Assembly (NCBI RefSeq): GCF_012927355.1
Contig: NZ_JABBGK010000004.1
Location: 62,001 to 126,000, forward strand
Direction of reading: 5' to 3'
DNA from: Rhizobium terricola
Lineage (GTDB): Bacteria; Pseudomonadota; Alphaproteobacteria; Rhizobiales; Rhizobiaceae
Length of the DNA: 64,000 nt
Shown here: positions 37,567-47,798 of the stretch, piece after piece
Position numbering within the stretch: the first letter of the stretch is position 1
Layout: each line of letters starts with the position of its first letter
Position numbers and translations under genes: made by a program
The notes under the pieces: generated by a model
Told to the model about the DNA's origin: nothing
The model's database searches: none
What the model saw: only the letters and a program-made list of their open reading frames with translations

Positions 37567-39369
37567 TCAGTTCGGCAGCGCGAAGACCGTCAGCGTGCCG
37601 CCAAGCGCGGTATAGTCGCTGAGTGCCGCGTAGCCGCCGACAGCGCCGAGGCCTTCATTCGGGTTGGTGAGACCGGCTGCGAGACCGATGCCGGCCCAAC
37701 CGCCGACACCCGAGAGGACCGCCACATACTGCTTGCCGCCATGGCTGTAGGTCATGACGTTGCCGATGATGCCCGACGGAGTCTTGAAGCGATAAAGCTC
37801 CTTGCCGGTATCGGCATCGACAGCCTTCAGGTAGCCTTCGAGCGTGCCGTAGAAGACCACATTGCCGGCGGTGGCAAGCGCACCGGACCAGACCGAGAAC
37901 TTCTCGGGCAGCGACCACTTGATCTTGCCTTCCTTGTTGTCCCAGGCGATAAAGTTGCCCATGCCGCCGTGGCTTTCCGGAGCCGGGTACATCGACAGCG
38001 TCGCCCCGACATAGGGTTGGCCGGCGGTGTAGCTGACGCGGAAGGGTTCGTAGTCCATGCAGACGTGGTTGGTCGGCACGTAGAACAGCTCGGTCTTCGG
38101 CGAATAGGCCGCAGGCTGCTGGTCCTTGGAGCCGAGAGCCGCCGGGCAGATGCCCGTCGAGTTCACGTCTTCACCGTTCTGCTCGGTCGAGTACTGAGCA
38201 ACGACCTGCGGACGGCCATACTGATCGGACTTCGGATCCATGACGACTTCCGTCGCCCAGTTGACGGCCGGATCATACTTCTCGGCCACCAGCAGTTCGC
38301 CGGTCACGCGGTCGAGTGTGTAGCCGAAGCCGTTGCGGTCGAAGTGCGTGAGCAGCTTGCGATCGGCATCACCAATCTTCTGCTGCGTCAGGATCATCTC
38401 GTTGATGCCGTCATAGTCCCACTCGTCATGCGGCGTCATCTGGTAGACCCATTTCGCCATGCCCGTGTCGACGTCGCGGGCCCAGATCGTCATGGACCAG
38501 CGGTTGTCGCCGGGACGCTGTGAAGGGTTCCATGTCGAGGGGTTGCCGGAGCCGTAATAGACCAGGTTTTCGTCCGGGTCATACGAATACCAGCCCCAGG
38601 TCGTGCCGCCGCCGATCTTCCACTGATCACCTTCCCAGGTGGTCAGGCCGGAATCCTTGCCGACAGGCTTGCCGAGGTGGGTGGTCTTTTCCGGGTCCAT
38701 CAGCGTGTCGCTGTCCGGGCCCATCGAGTAGCCGCGCCACAGGAGCTTGCCGTCGGCCATCGAATAGGCCGTCACAGAACCTCGGACGCCAAACTCACCA
38801 CCGGAGATGCCGACGATCACCTTGTCCTTGACGGGCAGAACCGTCGCGGTGTTGGTTTCGCCCTTCTTCGGATCGCCGTTCTTGACGCTCCAGACCACCT
38901 TGCCCGTCTTGGCATCGAGCGCGACGACGGTCGTATCGGCCTGATGAAGGAAGATCTTGCCGTCCGCATAGGCCACGCCGCGGTTGACGGTGTCACAGCA
39001 CATCACCGGAATGACGTCCGGATCCTGCTTGGGCTCGTACTTCCAGACGATCTGGCCTTCCTTGCTGAGATCCAGCGCGAAGACCGTGTTGGGGAACGGC
39101 GAATGAACATACATCATGTCGCCGATGACCAGCGGGGACCCTTCGTGACCACGCAGGACACCGGTCGAAAAGGTCCAGGAGACCTGGAGCTTGTTGACGT
39201 TGTCCTTGTTGATCTGGTCAAGTTTCGAGTATCGCTGGTTGGCATAGTCGCCAGTCTGGATAACCCATTGGTTCGGGTCATCGATCTTGGCCTGCAGGTC
39301 CGAATTTGCGACTGCGATCTGCGCGCCGCCGATCGACAGCGCAGCAAGCATTATGAGAAGTCGTTTCAT
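37567..39369 (-). CDS. xoxF: Lanthanide-dependent methanol dehydrogenase
   Basis: 600 residues from the second of two tandem ATGs, chosen for spacing to GGGAGG. Signal peptide [20 protein letters not shown]. An eight-bladed PQQ propeller: the vicinal disulphide VMCCDTV (Cys124-125), the W-motif repeats [13 protein letters not shown], the catalytic Asp318 and the additional Asp320 in DEWDYDG. The second Asp is the lanthanide-coordinating residue that separates XoxF from calcium-dependent MxaF, which has Ala there. It oxidises methanol in the periplasm to formaldehyde or formate. xoxG and xoxJ follow. Confidence 0.96.
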   Translation of the reverse strand: MKRLLIMLAALSIGGAQIAVANSDLQAKIDDPNQWVIQTGDYANQRYSKLDQINKDNVNKLQVSWTFSTGVLRGHEGSPLVIGDMMYVHSPFPNTVFALDLSKEGQIVWKYEPKQDPDVIPVMCCDTVNRGVAYADGKIFLHQADTTVVALDAKTGKVVWSVKNGDPKKGETNTATVLPVKDKVIVGISGGEFGVRGSVTAYSMADGKLLWRGYSMGPDSDTLMDPEKTTHLGKPVGKDSGLTTWEGDQWKIGGGTTWGWYSYDPDENLVYYGSGNPSTWNPSQRPGDNRWSMTIWARDVDTGMAKWVYQMTPHDEWDYDGINEMILTQQKIGDADRKLLTHFDRNGFGYTLDRVTGELLVAEKYDPAVNWATEVVMDPKSDQYGRPQVVAQYSTEQNGEDVNSTGICPAALGSKDQQPAAYSPKTELFYVPTNHVCMDYEPFRVSYTAGQPYVGATLSMYPAPESHGGMGNFIAWDNKEGKIKWSLPEKFSVWSGALATAGNVVFYGTLEGYLKAVDADTGKELYRFKTPSGIIGNVMTYSHGGKQYVAVLSGVGGWAGIGLAAGLTNPNEGLGAVGGYAALSDYTALGGTLTVFALPN

Positions 39370-39372
39370 CAT

Positions 39373-39650
39373 ATCCTCCCGTTGGGTGTTGCCGATCGGG
39401 GTCGTTCACCCCCCTCGCGCCGGGAAGACCTCTCGGTCTCCTCCATCCCGGCATCGGCTCCGCGAGAATTCCCCCATGGCCGGCGGCATCGGTTTCCCGA
39501 ACCGCGACCGCATGCACTGACCGGTTCTTCCTCCTCTCCGTTTTGGGCACGGTGCAACAGACACGATCTTCGGCCCGTCCCCGCTCTCACTCTGCATTCC
39601 GGCCGCAACGTCTTCCCGTCTTGATGTAGAGGAAGCGGCGGCATTCGTGT
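39373..39650 (-). promoter_or_regulatory. 278-bp region upstream of xoxF
   Basis: No coding frame is supported. The region must hold either the xoxF promoter or a long read-through leader from fghA-adhI, which are transcribed in the same direction. A small hairpin AGACC/GGTCT lies at about 39428-39441. I cannot place a sigma-70 promoter with confidence. Confidence 0.4.
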
Positions 39651-40484
39651 TCAGGCGGCGTGAAGCCGCTCCGCATGCCAACGCACATGGTCTTCGCCGA
39701 AACTCGCGACGAAGAAATAGCTGTGGTCATAGCCGGCCTGCATGCGCAGGATGCCGGGCTGGCGTCGTTCCGCCATCAATTGCGCCATGGCTTCCGGTCG
39801 GATCAGTTCCAGAAACTGGTCCGTGGCGCCCTGATCGATCAGAATGTCGCCATGCCAGCCGTGTTCCGCCAGCAGAAGGCACGCGTCGTAATTGGCCCAG
39901 TGCGCCTCGTCGTCGCCGAGATAGGCCGAAAACTGCTTTCGTCCCCAACCCGAGCGAGTCGGATTGACGATCGGCGCAAAGGCCGAAACCGACCGGAACT
40001 GCGCGGGGTTGCGAAAGGCGATCGTCAATGCGCCATGGCCGCCCATGGAATGTCCCGTAATCCCGTGAATGCCTTTGAGCGGCTGGCTCTCCAGCAGGAG
40101 GGCCGGCAATTCCGAAACGATGTAGTCATACATCCGGTAGTGGCGCGCCCAGGGCTTCTGCGTCGCGTTGACGTAGAAACCGGCGCCCTGACCGAGATCA
40201 TAGGCCTGGTCGTCCGCCACGCCCTCGCCCCTCGGAGACGTGTCGGGGAAGACCACGGCAAGGCCATGCTCCGATGCATGCCGCTGCAGTCCCGCCTTCG
40301 TCATCGCATTCTCGTGCGTGCAGGTCAGGCCCGAGAGATACCACAGCAGCGGTACCGGACGGCTTCTGGCGAGCGGCGGCAGGTAGAGACCAAAGGTCAT
40401 CTCACCCCCACAGACTTCGGAGGCATGCCGGTAGACCGACTGAGTTCCGCCGAAGCACTGGTTTTGCGACACGAGTTCCATCAT
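39651..40484 (-). CDS. fghA: S-formylglutathione hydrolase
   Basis: 277 residues from the ATG at 40484 (the adjacent ATG 40481 is also possible). Esterase D family: LPPLARSRPVPLLWYLSGLTCTHEN, DTSPRG, and the nucleophile elbow GHSMGGHGALT, with a later Asp and His (DQGATDQFL, YDHSYFF). It hydrolyses S-formylglutathione to formate and glutathione. It directly follows adhI, so formaldehyde oxidation is encoded as a pair. Confidence 0.96.
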   Translation of the reverse strand: MMELVSQNQCFGGTQSVYRHASEVCGGEMTFGLYLPPLARSRPVPLLWYLSGLTCTHENAMTKAGLQRHASEHGLAVVFPDTSPRGEGVADDQAYDLGQGAGFYVNATQKPWARHYRMYDYIVSELPALLLESQPLKGIHGITGHSMGGHGALTIAFRNPAQFRSVSAFAPIVNPTRSGWGRKQFSAYLGDDEAHWANYDACLLLAEHGWHGDILIDQGATDQFLELIRPEAMAQLMAERRQPGILRMQAGYDHSYFFVASFGEDHVRWHAERLHAA

Positions 40485-40489
40485 CGCGC

Positions 40490-41617
<1,128 letters not shown>

Positions 41618-41701
41618 GGATCGCCTCCCGGGATATGCGTTATGGAATGCCGGCCTTTTCCGACCTTGACGCCAGATTACAGACGGTCAAAGCGCACTGA
41701 C

Positions 41702-41761
41702 AATTGCGACCTTAGTGTGTAAATTGCCACCTTGGGCCGAGCGGCTACGTCGGCCTATACT
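41702..41761 (+). promoter_or_regulatory. Direct repeats with 20-bp phase and a promoter
   Basis: AATTGCGACCTT (41702-41713) and AATTGCCACCTT (41722-41733) repeat with a start-to-start distance of 20 bp, two helical turns. They overlap or abut TTGGGC (41732-41737), N18, TATACT (41756-41761), a plausible sigma-70 promoter for the gene at 41790. Such in-phase direct repeats are typical response-regulator sites. They lie between that gene and divergent adhI. Confidence 0.55.
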
Positions 41762-41789
41762 GACGCATCTTCGAGGAGGAGACTGCGCC

Positions 41790-42383
41790 ATGAGAGCCGC
41801 CAATCTGCTGCTGTTCCTGCTGTTCCTGCCCGCCGGCAGCTTCGCGGCAGACTTCTCCGACCCGACATGGCCCTGCATCCAGCGCAAGGTGGAAAACCTG
41901 TCGGCCGGACTCATGTGGCCCAGTCCCGTCGACAAGGTCGAACTCACGCCGGAAGCGGAGAGCCTGGCAACGCTTCTGGCGCTGCGTCGCGTCTCTCTGG
42001 AGGATGCAGAACGACAGGTTTCCGACTTTGTCGGAAAGACGCCGTCCTCGGATGCCCGGCTGCTCGGCAACGTCTTCCAACGCGTCTTCGACAAGCTGTC
42101 ATCCGATCGCCAGCGTCTGATGAGCGGCATCGCGCGCTACTCGCAGAGCCAGATCAGGCTGGCGCAGAAGATCGATCAGAGCCAGGGCGAGATGACCCGG
42201 CTGACGGCCGAGACCAATCCCGACTTCGATCGTATCGACAAGCTGGAGGAACAGCTCGACTGGGATGAGCGCATCTACCACGATCGCGCCCGCGCGCTGA
42301 CCTATGTCTGCGAAACACCCGTCCTTCTCGAAAAACGCGCCTATGCGATCGCACAACTCCTGCTGAAGCACGTGCCGAACTGA
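41790..42383 (+). CDS. Exported helical protein of unknown function
   Basis: 197 residues from the ATG at 41790, behind GAGGAGGAG. Signal peptide MRAANLLLFLLFLPAGSFAAD, then FSDPTWPCIQRKVENLSAGLMWPSPV and a long helical, probably coiled-coil middle (QIRLAQKIDQSQGEMTRLTAE). Two Cys in the mature chain (WPCIQ and YVCET) may form a disulphide. Its promoter carries in-phase direct repeats and it is divergent from adhI, so it is probably co-regulated with the methanol genes. No family is recognised. Confidence 0.75.
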   Translation: MRAANLLLFLLFLPAGSFAADFSDPTWPCIQRKVENLSAGLMWPSPVDKVELTPEAESLATLLALRRVSLEDAERQVSDFVGKTPSSDARLLGNVFQRVFDKLSSDRQRLMSGIARYSQSQIRLAQKIDQSQGEMTRLTAETNPDFDRIDKLEEQLDWDERIYHDRARALTYVCETPVLLEKRAYAIAQLLLKHVPN

Positions 42384-42393
42384 GAGCATCCGG

Positions 42394-43455
42394 CTAGTCC
42401 CATTCCAGCTCCGTATAGGCGGCAGTCGCGTTGCGCGGATTGTAGAGTTCGAAGAGCTGCCAGCGATTGGCCTCGCTCCGCCCGATCGTCTCGGTCGCGG
42501 CCGACAACGGCACCCCTTTTTCAAGGGCCGCCCGCGTGTCCTCTTCCAGCACCGAGAGATAGCGCTCAAGCGGCAATCCGCCTTGCGGCCAGGGGAGGAC
42601 GGGACCACCGTGCCCCGGAACCACCCGGTCAGCCTTGATTGCCATCAGCTCTTGCAGCACATGTCGCCATCCCTTGACCGATCCATCGAGTGCAGGCGTG
42701 TGTTGGTCGAACAGCAGATCCCCCGCCAGCAATGTTTCGGTCTTGCGGTCGAACACCGTGAGATCGGTCACCGTATGGGCGGTCGGCCAGGCACGAAGCT
42801 CGATCTGCCGGCCGCCGAGATCGATAGTCTCTCTGTCCTCGACCGTGTGATCGGGCGCGACAATCCGGCTGCCGAACATGCCGGGTTCGCCGATCAACCG
42901 CGTGAAACTTGCCTGATAGCTCTCCGCCCGCTCGGAGAGCGCCCGCGGCAGGTTTTGCTGGCCGATGATCTGCGCGCCGGCCTCACGAAACACTTCGGCG
43001 CCGAACACGTGATCGGGATGCATGTGGGTAAGGATCAGGTGCGAGATCGGCAATTCGCTTCTTTGCCGGATTGCGAGATAGACCTGCTCGCCGATCTGCC
43101 GTGATCCGCCCGCATCGACAACGGCGATCCGGTCTTTCCCGACGATGAAGGCAAGGTTGGCGATGTCACCGAGATTGTCGGGCCCGACCTCCGCAATCTC
43201 ACCGCGGTGGACGAAAAGTCCCGGTGCAACTTCATCGAAATCAAGAGAGGAAGTCGGACGTGAGCGGCAGAAGGGTTCGCCAATGACAAGTCCGGGCCAC
43301 TGTGGAGGCTTGGACAATGCACCTTTCTCGCACCCTGCCAGCGATTGCGCGGCATGCCCCGGGAACAGGGCCGTCCGACAGATTTCCGGAGCGGACGGTG
43401 AACCGTCCAGCGGCGCCGATACGAGAGCGCAGACGACCGCAAAAGCCTCGAACAT
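42394..43455 (-). CDS. Quinoprotein relay system zinc metallohydrolase
   Basis: 353 residues from the ATG at 43455, behind GAGGAGGAG. An N-terminal exported Cys-containing segment (APEICRTALFPGHAAQSLAGCEKG) precedes a metallo-beta-lactamase fold: IAVVDAGGSRQIG, THMHPDHVFGAEVF (HxHxDH zinc motif), PTAHTVTDL, LLAGDLLFDQH and VPGHGGPV. SoxH-related enzymes of this kind are defined by their co-occurrence with PQQ dehydrogenases and SoxYZ-like carriers. The substrate is unknown. Confidence 0.87.
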   Translation of the reverse strand: MFEAFAVVCALVSAPLDGSPSAPEICRTALFPGHAAQSLAGCEKGALSKPPQWPGLVIGEPFCRSRPTSSLDFDEVAPGLFVHRGEIAEVGPDNLGDIANLAFIVGKDRIAVVDAGGSRQIGEQVYLAIRQRSELPISHLILTHMHPDHVFGAEVFREAGAQIIGQQNLPRALSERAESYQASFTRLIGEPGMFGSRIVAPDHTVEDRETIDLGGRQIELRAWPTAHTVTDLTVFDRKTETLLAGDLLFDQHTPALDGSVKGWRHVLQELMAIKADRVVPGHGGPVLPWPQGGLPLERYLSVLEEDTRAALEKGVPLSAATETIGRSEANRWQLFELYNPRNATAAYTELEWD

Positions 43456-43555
43456 GCTCCTCCTCCGCACCGGTTGCGAGGAGAAACCCTGCCCCGCGGC
43501 TATCGGGTGGACAACACATCCGAAAGGCTCGGTTCTGCATGACCGCACCTTGGCT

Positions 43556-43561
43556 TATAAT
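43556..43561 (+). promoter_or_regulatory. Candidate -10 element of the SoxYZ-like gene
   Basis: TATAAT, 54 bp before the ATG at 43616. CACCTTGG, also present in the direct repeats at 41.7 kb, lies two bases upstream (43546-43553). No good -35 is seen, which fits an activator-dependent promoter. Confidence 0.45.
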
Positions 43562-43615
43562 GTCAGCCTGCTCGACAGAGTGCCGGGTTATGTCCTTGCC
43601 AGATGGGGCCGGACC

Positions 43616-44422
43616 ATGAAGTTCATCTTTGCAGGCTTATCGCTCTTTCTTGCTGCCGGTCTCGCAAGCGCCGAGGAGGCTACGTCCGACAATGCGCTTG
43701 CCGAAAGTCCGACCTGGGAGGAGATCAAGGCTGATGTCGTCGGCACCACGGAGCTGAAGGACGGCGCCTCGCTCTTCACCCTGACGGCGCCCTATCGCGC
43801 CGATGATGCCGCAACCGTTCCGGTGGTCATCGAACAGAAAACCCCGGGCAAACTGCTGATCAAAGCCATCACGCTCGTCATCGACGAGAACCCCGCTCCG
43901 GTCGCCGCCGAGATCCACTTCGGACCGGCCATGATGCCGCTCAGGTTCGAGACACGCGTGCGCGTCAACCAGTATTCGAACATCCGCGCGATTGCGGAAA
44001 TGCCGGACGGAAGCTACATGACCGGCCGTTTCGTCAAGGCCTCGGGCGGCTGCTCGGCGCCAGCCGGCAAGGACCCGGCGGCAGCACTCACCGGAATGGG
44101 CGACATGCGGCTCAAGCTTTTCGACGAGGCCGTTCCCCTGACACGCCGCGAGGCGCAGATCATGATCCGGCACCCCAACTATTCGGGGCTGCAGCGGGAT
44201 CAGGTCACGCAATTGTTCATCGGCGCCCATTTCATCAACCAGCTGGAAGTACGCCAGGGCGGAGAACTGCTCTTCTCCCTTGAAGGCGGGATCTCCATCA
44301 GCGAGAACCCGGTCTTTCGCTTCAGCTATTCGGACAATGGCTCCCCCGATCTTGCCGTGCATGCGGTCGATACCGAAGGCAACGTCTTCGATCAGGTCCT
44401 GCCGAAACGACCGCCGGCCTGA
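43616..44422 (+). CDS. Quinoprotein-associated SoxYZ-like carrier protein
   Basis: 268 residues from the ATG at 43616. Signal peptide MKFIFAGLSLFLAAGLASA. The first domain resembles SoxY, with the conserved VKASGGCSAPAGKD holding the carrier Cys; the second resembles SoxZ (MRLKLFD, MIRHPNYSGLQRDQVTQLFIGAHFINQLEV). The fused form is the type found with PQQ dehydrogenases, not with thiosulphate oxidation. It is divergent from the metallohydrolase gene. What it carries is unknown. Confidence 0.88.
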   Translation: MKFIFAGLSLFLAAGLASAEEATSDNALAESPTWEEIKADVVGTTELKDGASLFTLTAPYRADDAATVPVVIEQKTPGKLLIKAITLVIDENPAPVAAEIHFGPAMMPLRFETRVRVNQYSNIRAIAEMPDGSYMTGRFVKASGGCSAPAGKDPAAALTGMGDMRLKLFDEAVPLTRREAQIMIRHPNYSGLQRDQVTQLFIGAHFINQLEVRQGGELLFSLEGGISISENPVFRFSYSDNGSPDLAVHAVDTEGNVFDQVLPKRPPA

Positions 44423-44446
44423 AGTCCGGGCCTTTCCCCGCAAGTT

Positions 44447-44800
44447 CTAGAAGCAGAGAATTTCGGCTTCGGCCTGGGCGCGCCTCAGTTCAGCGACCAT
44501 GGTCTGCGACACCACCGCCGTCTTGTACATCGCGAGTTGCTCGCCAGTCCCTTGCTGCAAGGCCAGAACAGTCTCTGCCTCGACATATTTTTCGTAAGGC
44601 AGGATCGATGCGATGACATCGATAGAGCAGGCGCATTTGCGCAGCACTTCGCGGTTCTGCCCGTTGGCCGCCATGCAGCCGAAGACATAGTCGGTGCGGG
44701 CTTCGGTGGGATAGTCGTTGAGGTGCTCCGGCATTACCTGGGCGGCAGCGGGTGTTACGGACAGAAGGGCAGTTCCGAGCCAGACAACCGCGCGCCTCAT
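44447..44800 (-). CDS. Small exported Cys-containing protein, unknown function
   Basis: 117 residues. Signal peptide MRRAVVWLGTALLSVTPAAAQ. The mature chain is helical with four Cys: DYVFGCMAANGQNREVLRKCACSIDVIAS ... EAEILCF. The spacing recalls disulphide-bonded periplasmic proteins. It overlaps the upstream gene (ATGA at 44797-44800). It is one of the unknown proteins that travel with xoxF-type clusters; no role can be assigned. Confidence 0.72.
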   Translation of the reverse strand: MRRAVVWLGTALLSVTPAAAQVMPEHLNDYPTEARTDYVFGCMAANGQNREVLRKCACSIDVIASILPYEKYVEAETVLALQQGTGEQLAMYKTAVVSQTMVAELRRAQAEAEILCF

Positions 44801-45477
44801 GGCGTTGCCTCGCCGAGCCCCTTCAGCGTGATCGTGTTGACATAGCCGATATCAGCATCGCCCTTGCCCTCAGGCACCGTCGCCTTTAGCGAATAGTACC
44901 CGCCCGGCACGTCTTCCGACACGGTGATGGCAAGCGCGAGATCGGCGAAACGGCCCATCTTGTCACGCGCCTTGTCCTTCTCGAACGGCCGGAGCGTCAC
45001 CTGCTGGGCCTGGACATCGCGATCGCCGATACGTACCGCGACCGGTACGACCTCGGCGTCCCTTCTGAGGGCATCCTTGATCCTGTTGCGGATGTAGAAG
45101 GGGCTTCCACCCGACTGCTTCGCAACATCGTCGAGCGAGCTCTCGAGGAAATACATGATCAGCGGATTGCCGACGGAGGCCGGGAAATTGCCGAGCGAAC
45201 GCATCTGGGGTCCGCGATGCAGGATGAGGGTCACGTTGTCATCCGTCGTCAATTGCAGGCCGATGCTGTCGGTGTCCGGAGAATCACCCTTCTTGAGGCC
45301 CGACGTCATCTTGTCATAGACCAGCGTATCCTTCCCCTCCTGTCCCGCTGGAGCGGGCGGCGAGGCGCTGAGCGTGGAAAGCGAGCCCTTTCGGAACAGA
45401 AGATCGTAGGTCTCGGCGGCCGTAGCCTGCGCCGCGAACCCTGCGGTGAAGAGAAGAAGAAGCAGAACCGGACGCAT
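44797..45477 (-). CDS. Exported protein of unknown function
   Basis: 226 residues. Signal peptide MRPVLLLLLFTAGFAAQATAA, then a beta-rich domain (YDLLFRKGSLSTLS, GLQLTTDDNVTLILHRG) and a second part (RDVQAQQVTLRPFEKDKARDKMG, DLALAITVSEDVPGGYYSLKATV). The mature chain has no Cys. It reads like an uncharacterised periplasmic chaperone or structural protein. It forms a two-gene unit with the following Cys-containing protein and converges on the SoxYZ-like gene. Confidence 0.72.
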   Translation of the reverse strand: MRPVLLLLLFTAGFAAQATAAETYDLLFRKGSLSTLSASPPAPAGQEGKDTLVYDKMTSGLKKGDSPDTDSIGLQLTTDDNVTLILHRGPQMRSLGNFPASVGNPLIMYFLESSLDDVAKQSGGSPFYIRNRIKDALRRDAEVVPVAVRIGDRDVQAQQVTLRPFEKDKARDKMGRFADLALAITVSEDVPGGYYSLKATVPEGKGDADIGYVNTITLKGLGEATP

Positions 45478-45551
45478 CGCAGACCTCCCTTTTTGCCCGA
45501 CAGCCTAGTCCCCACAACGCCGTAGTCACCGCAGACATTGGTCGGTATTGG

Positions 45552-47798
45552 TCACGCGACACGCGAGCGGGTCTTCCAGTCGATGAGAGCTCTGAGCCGC
45601 ACCAGTTGGACCGGTTTGGTCAGGACCGCAAACGACATTTCATTGCCGAGGCGCAGGAACTCCCGCTGGCGGTTGGCCGAAATGATGACGGCGGGGATCT
45701 CGACGCCGGCGAGTGCCCGCAGCGTGCGGATCGTCTCGATGCCGTTGTCGTCCTCGTCCAGCTGGTAGTCGGCCAGCAGGATGTCGGGTGGCGTGCCGAT
45801 CTCCTGCATCAGCGCCACAGCCTCCGCAGTGGAGGCCGCCGCCAGCACGCTTGCCCCCCAGCTTTCGAGCTTCTGCGTCATTGCGTGGAGTTCGTCCGCA
45901 TCGTTCTCCACGATGAGAACGATCAGGTCGAGATTGCCCTCGGGCATGGCCTCAACCGCCGGGTTTTCGAAGGCGCTGTCGGGGCCGGGCACAGCCAACG
46001 GCACTTCGATCGAAAACATGGAACCGTGCCCCGGCCGCGAGACCAGCCGCACCGGATGATCGAGATGGCGGCACGCACGCTCGACGATTGACAGCCCGAG
46101 TCCCATGCCGGTTCCCTTCCCGCCGCCGGCGCGGGTAAACTCCTTGAAGACACGCGCCTGATCCTTCTCGGAAATCCCGATGCCGGTATCCCAGACCTCG
46201 ATACGCAAGCGGCCGCCCGCAAGCCTGCATCCGACCAGCACACGCCCGCGTTCGGTGTACTGGATCGCATTCACCACGAGGTTCTGCACGCTGCGCATCA
46301 GGTAGCGCTGATCGCTGGTAACCCAACGCGTCGAAGGAACGATGGTGAGGTCGATTCCCTTCTCGGCAGCGAGCGGCGCAAGATCCTCCGCGATGCCCTG
46401 AAGCAGGCTGCCAAGGCTGAAGGATGTGACGTTGAACTCGGCGCCGGCGCTGTCCAGCCGCGAAATGTCGAGAAGCGCCTGTAACAGCGTTTCAATCGAG
46501 GTGAAGGAGCGGTTCAGCCGGCTGACCACCTCCCGCGCACCGGGTTGTTCGACAGTCTCCGTCAGCATGGAGAGGTAAAGCTTGGCCGCATTGATCGGCT
46601 GCAGCAGGTCGTGGCTTGCGGCAGCCAGGAAGCGTGTCTTGGATGTATGCGCAGCCTCCGCAGCTTCCTTGGCCAGACGAAGATCACCCTCGATCTTCGT
46701 CTGCTCGGCGGCATGGATCTGCAGCAGCCGGTTGACCTCAGTGAGTTCGGCGGTGCGTTCCTGAACCCTCCGCTCGAGCAGAGCCGCCGCCTCGGTTTCG
46801 GCGGTGACGTCCATGATCGAAACGAGGAAGCCGTCGTCGGGAAGGGCATGCAGCCGGAGGTCGAGGCTCATGCCATCGCGCCGTCGGAAGCGCTGCTGCA
46901 CCGTCTCCCCCCGCGCAAGGGCCTTGAACCACCCTGCCAGATCCTTGCGGCGCGACGTTCGGCCCAGGATCTCATGGCGCTCTAGATGCTCGACGAGCCG
47001 CTGGAATCGGGTGCCCTTCTTCAGCAGCGGCAACGGGATCCCGAGCAGTTCGCCGAATCGTTCGTTGTGAATGAGAAGTTCGCCTGCCGACGAGAATGTA
47101 CAGACACCAAGCGCCATATGGTCGAAGGCCGCCTGCAGGAGATGCGCCTGCTGGTCGATCAGCCGGTCCTTCTCGCGCCGGTTCTCCCGCACCAGATCGG
47201 TGATCTCGGTCTGCAGTACTGCGATGTTGTCGGAGCTCGTCTGGCGATAGGAAATCTGGAACCATCGATCATTGCGCAATTCCATCACGAAGGACGAGAA
47301 CCGCGCGCCGACAGGACCAGACGCCGGCGCCACAACCCGGCTACGCGTCGCATCTCTCTCGCCACTGGTCTGCACGAGATAGCGACTGGTGTTCACCGCG
47401 GCCAGATAGTCATCGAAGGCAAGTCCCGGTTTCAGCAACGGCTCGAGATCGGGAAGCAGGCGCCGAAACTGCGCATTGCACACCTGCAGCCGATCTTCCG
47501 AAAAGAGCGCGAAACCACCTTCCATCGCAACCATCGCGTCCGCGAGGTTACGCTGGATCCGCTCCTGCGCCTGGTAGGCGATCTCCAGTTCGCTGGATGC
47601 GCGGCCGAGCGTGTCCAGCGCCTTTTCGAGATCCTTGGTCTTTTCCCAGACCTCCGCCTGCAGGGCGATGGCCGACTGGAACAGAGAGTAGGCGGTGCTG
47701 CCCACTTCGTGCCCGCGCTCGGCGCGATTGATCAGCGCTTCGATGATCTTGGCCTGCTTGGCGATCTGCACCTCGTAGGGTTCGCTCGGATCGATCAC
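45552..47798 (-). CDS. Hybrid sensor histidine kinase with PAS domains and receiver
   Basis: 748 residues, no membrane segment, so a cytoplasmic sensor. An N-terminal coiled coil and PAS-like regions (about 90-330), a DHp His in FLAAASHDLLQPINAAKL (about residue 400), an HATPase with N-, G1- and G2-boxes (LVVNAIQYTERG, VWDTGIGI, GTGMGLGLSIVERA) and a C-terminal receiver with Asp in DILLADYQLDEDDNG. It matches the NahK/ErcS' class that governs PQQ-linked alcohol oxidation in pseudomonads. The GTG start overlaps the FIST gene. Confidence 0.9.
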   Translation of the reverse strand: MIDPSEPYEVQIAKQAKIIEALINRAERGHEVGSTAYSLFQSAIALQAEVWEKTKDLEKALDTLGRASSELEIAYQAQERIQRNLADAMVAMEGGFALFSEDRLQVCNAQFRRLLPDLEPLLKPGLAFDDYLAAVNTSRYLVQTSGERDATRSRVVAPASGPVGARFSSFVMELRNDRWFQISYRQTSSDNIAVLQTEITDLVRENRREKDRLIDQQAHLLQAAFDHMALGVCTFSSAGELLIHNERFGELLGIPLPLLKKGTRFQRLVEHLERHEILGRTSRRKDLAGWFKALARGETVQQRFRRRDGMSLDLRLHALPDDGFLVSIMDVTAETEAAALLERRVQERTAELTEVNRLLQIHAAEQTKIEGDLRLAKEAAEAAHTSKTRFLAAASHDLLQPINAAKLYLSMLTETVEQPGAREVVSRLNRSFTSIETLLQALLDISRLDSAGAEFNVTSFSLGSLLQGIAEDLAPLAAEKGIDLTIVPSTRWVTSDQRYLMRSVQNLVVNAIQYTERGRVLVGCRLAGGRLRIEVWDTGIGISEKDQARVFKEFTRAGGGKGTGMGLGLSIVERACRHLDHPVRLVSRPGHGSMFSIEVPLAVPGPDSAFENPAVEAMPEGNLDLIVLIVENDADELHAMTQKLESWGASVLAAASTAEAVALMQEIGTPPDILLADYQLDEDDNGIETIRTLRALAGVEIPAVIISANRQREFLRLGNEMSFAVLTKPVQLVRLRALIDWKTRSRVA

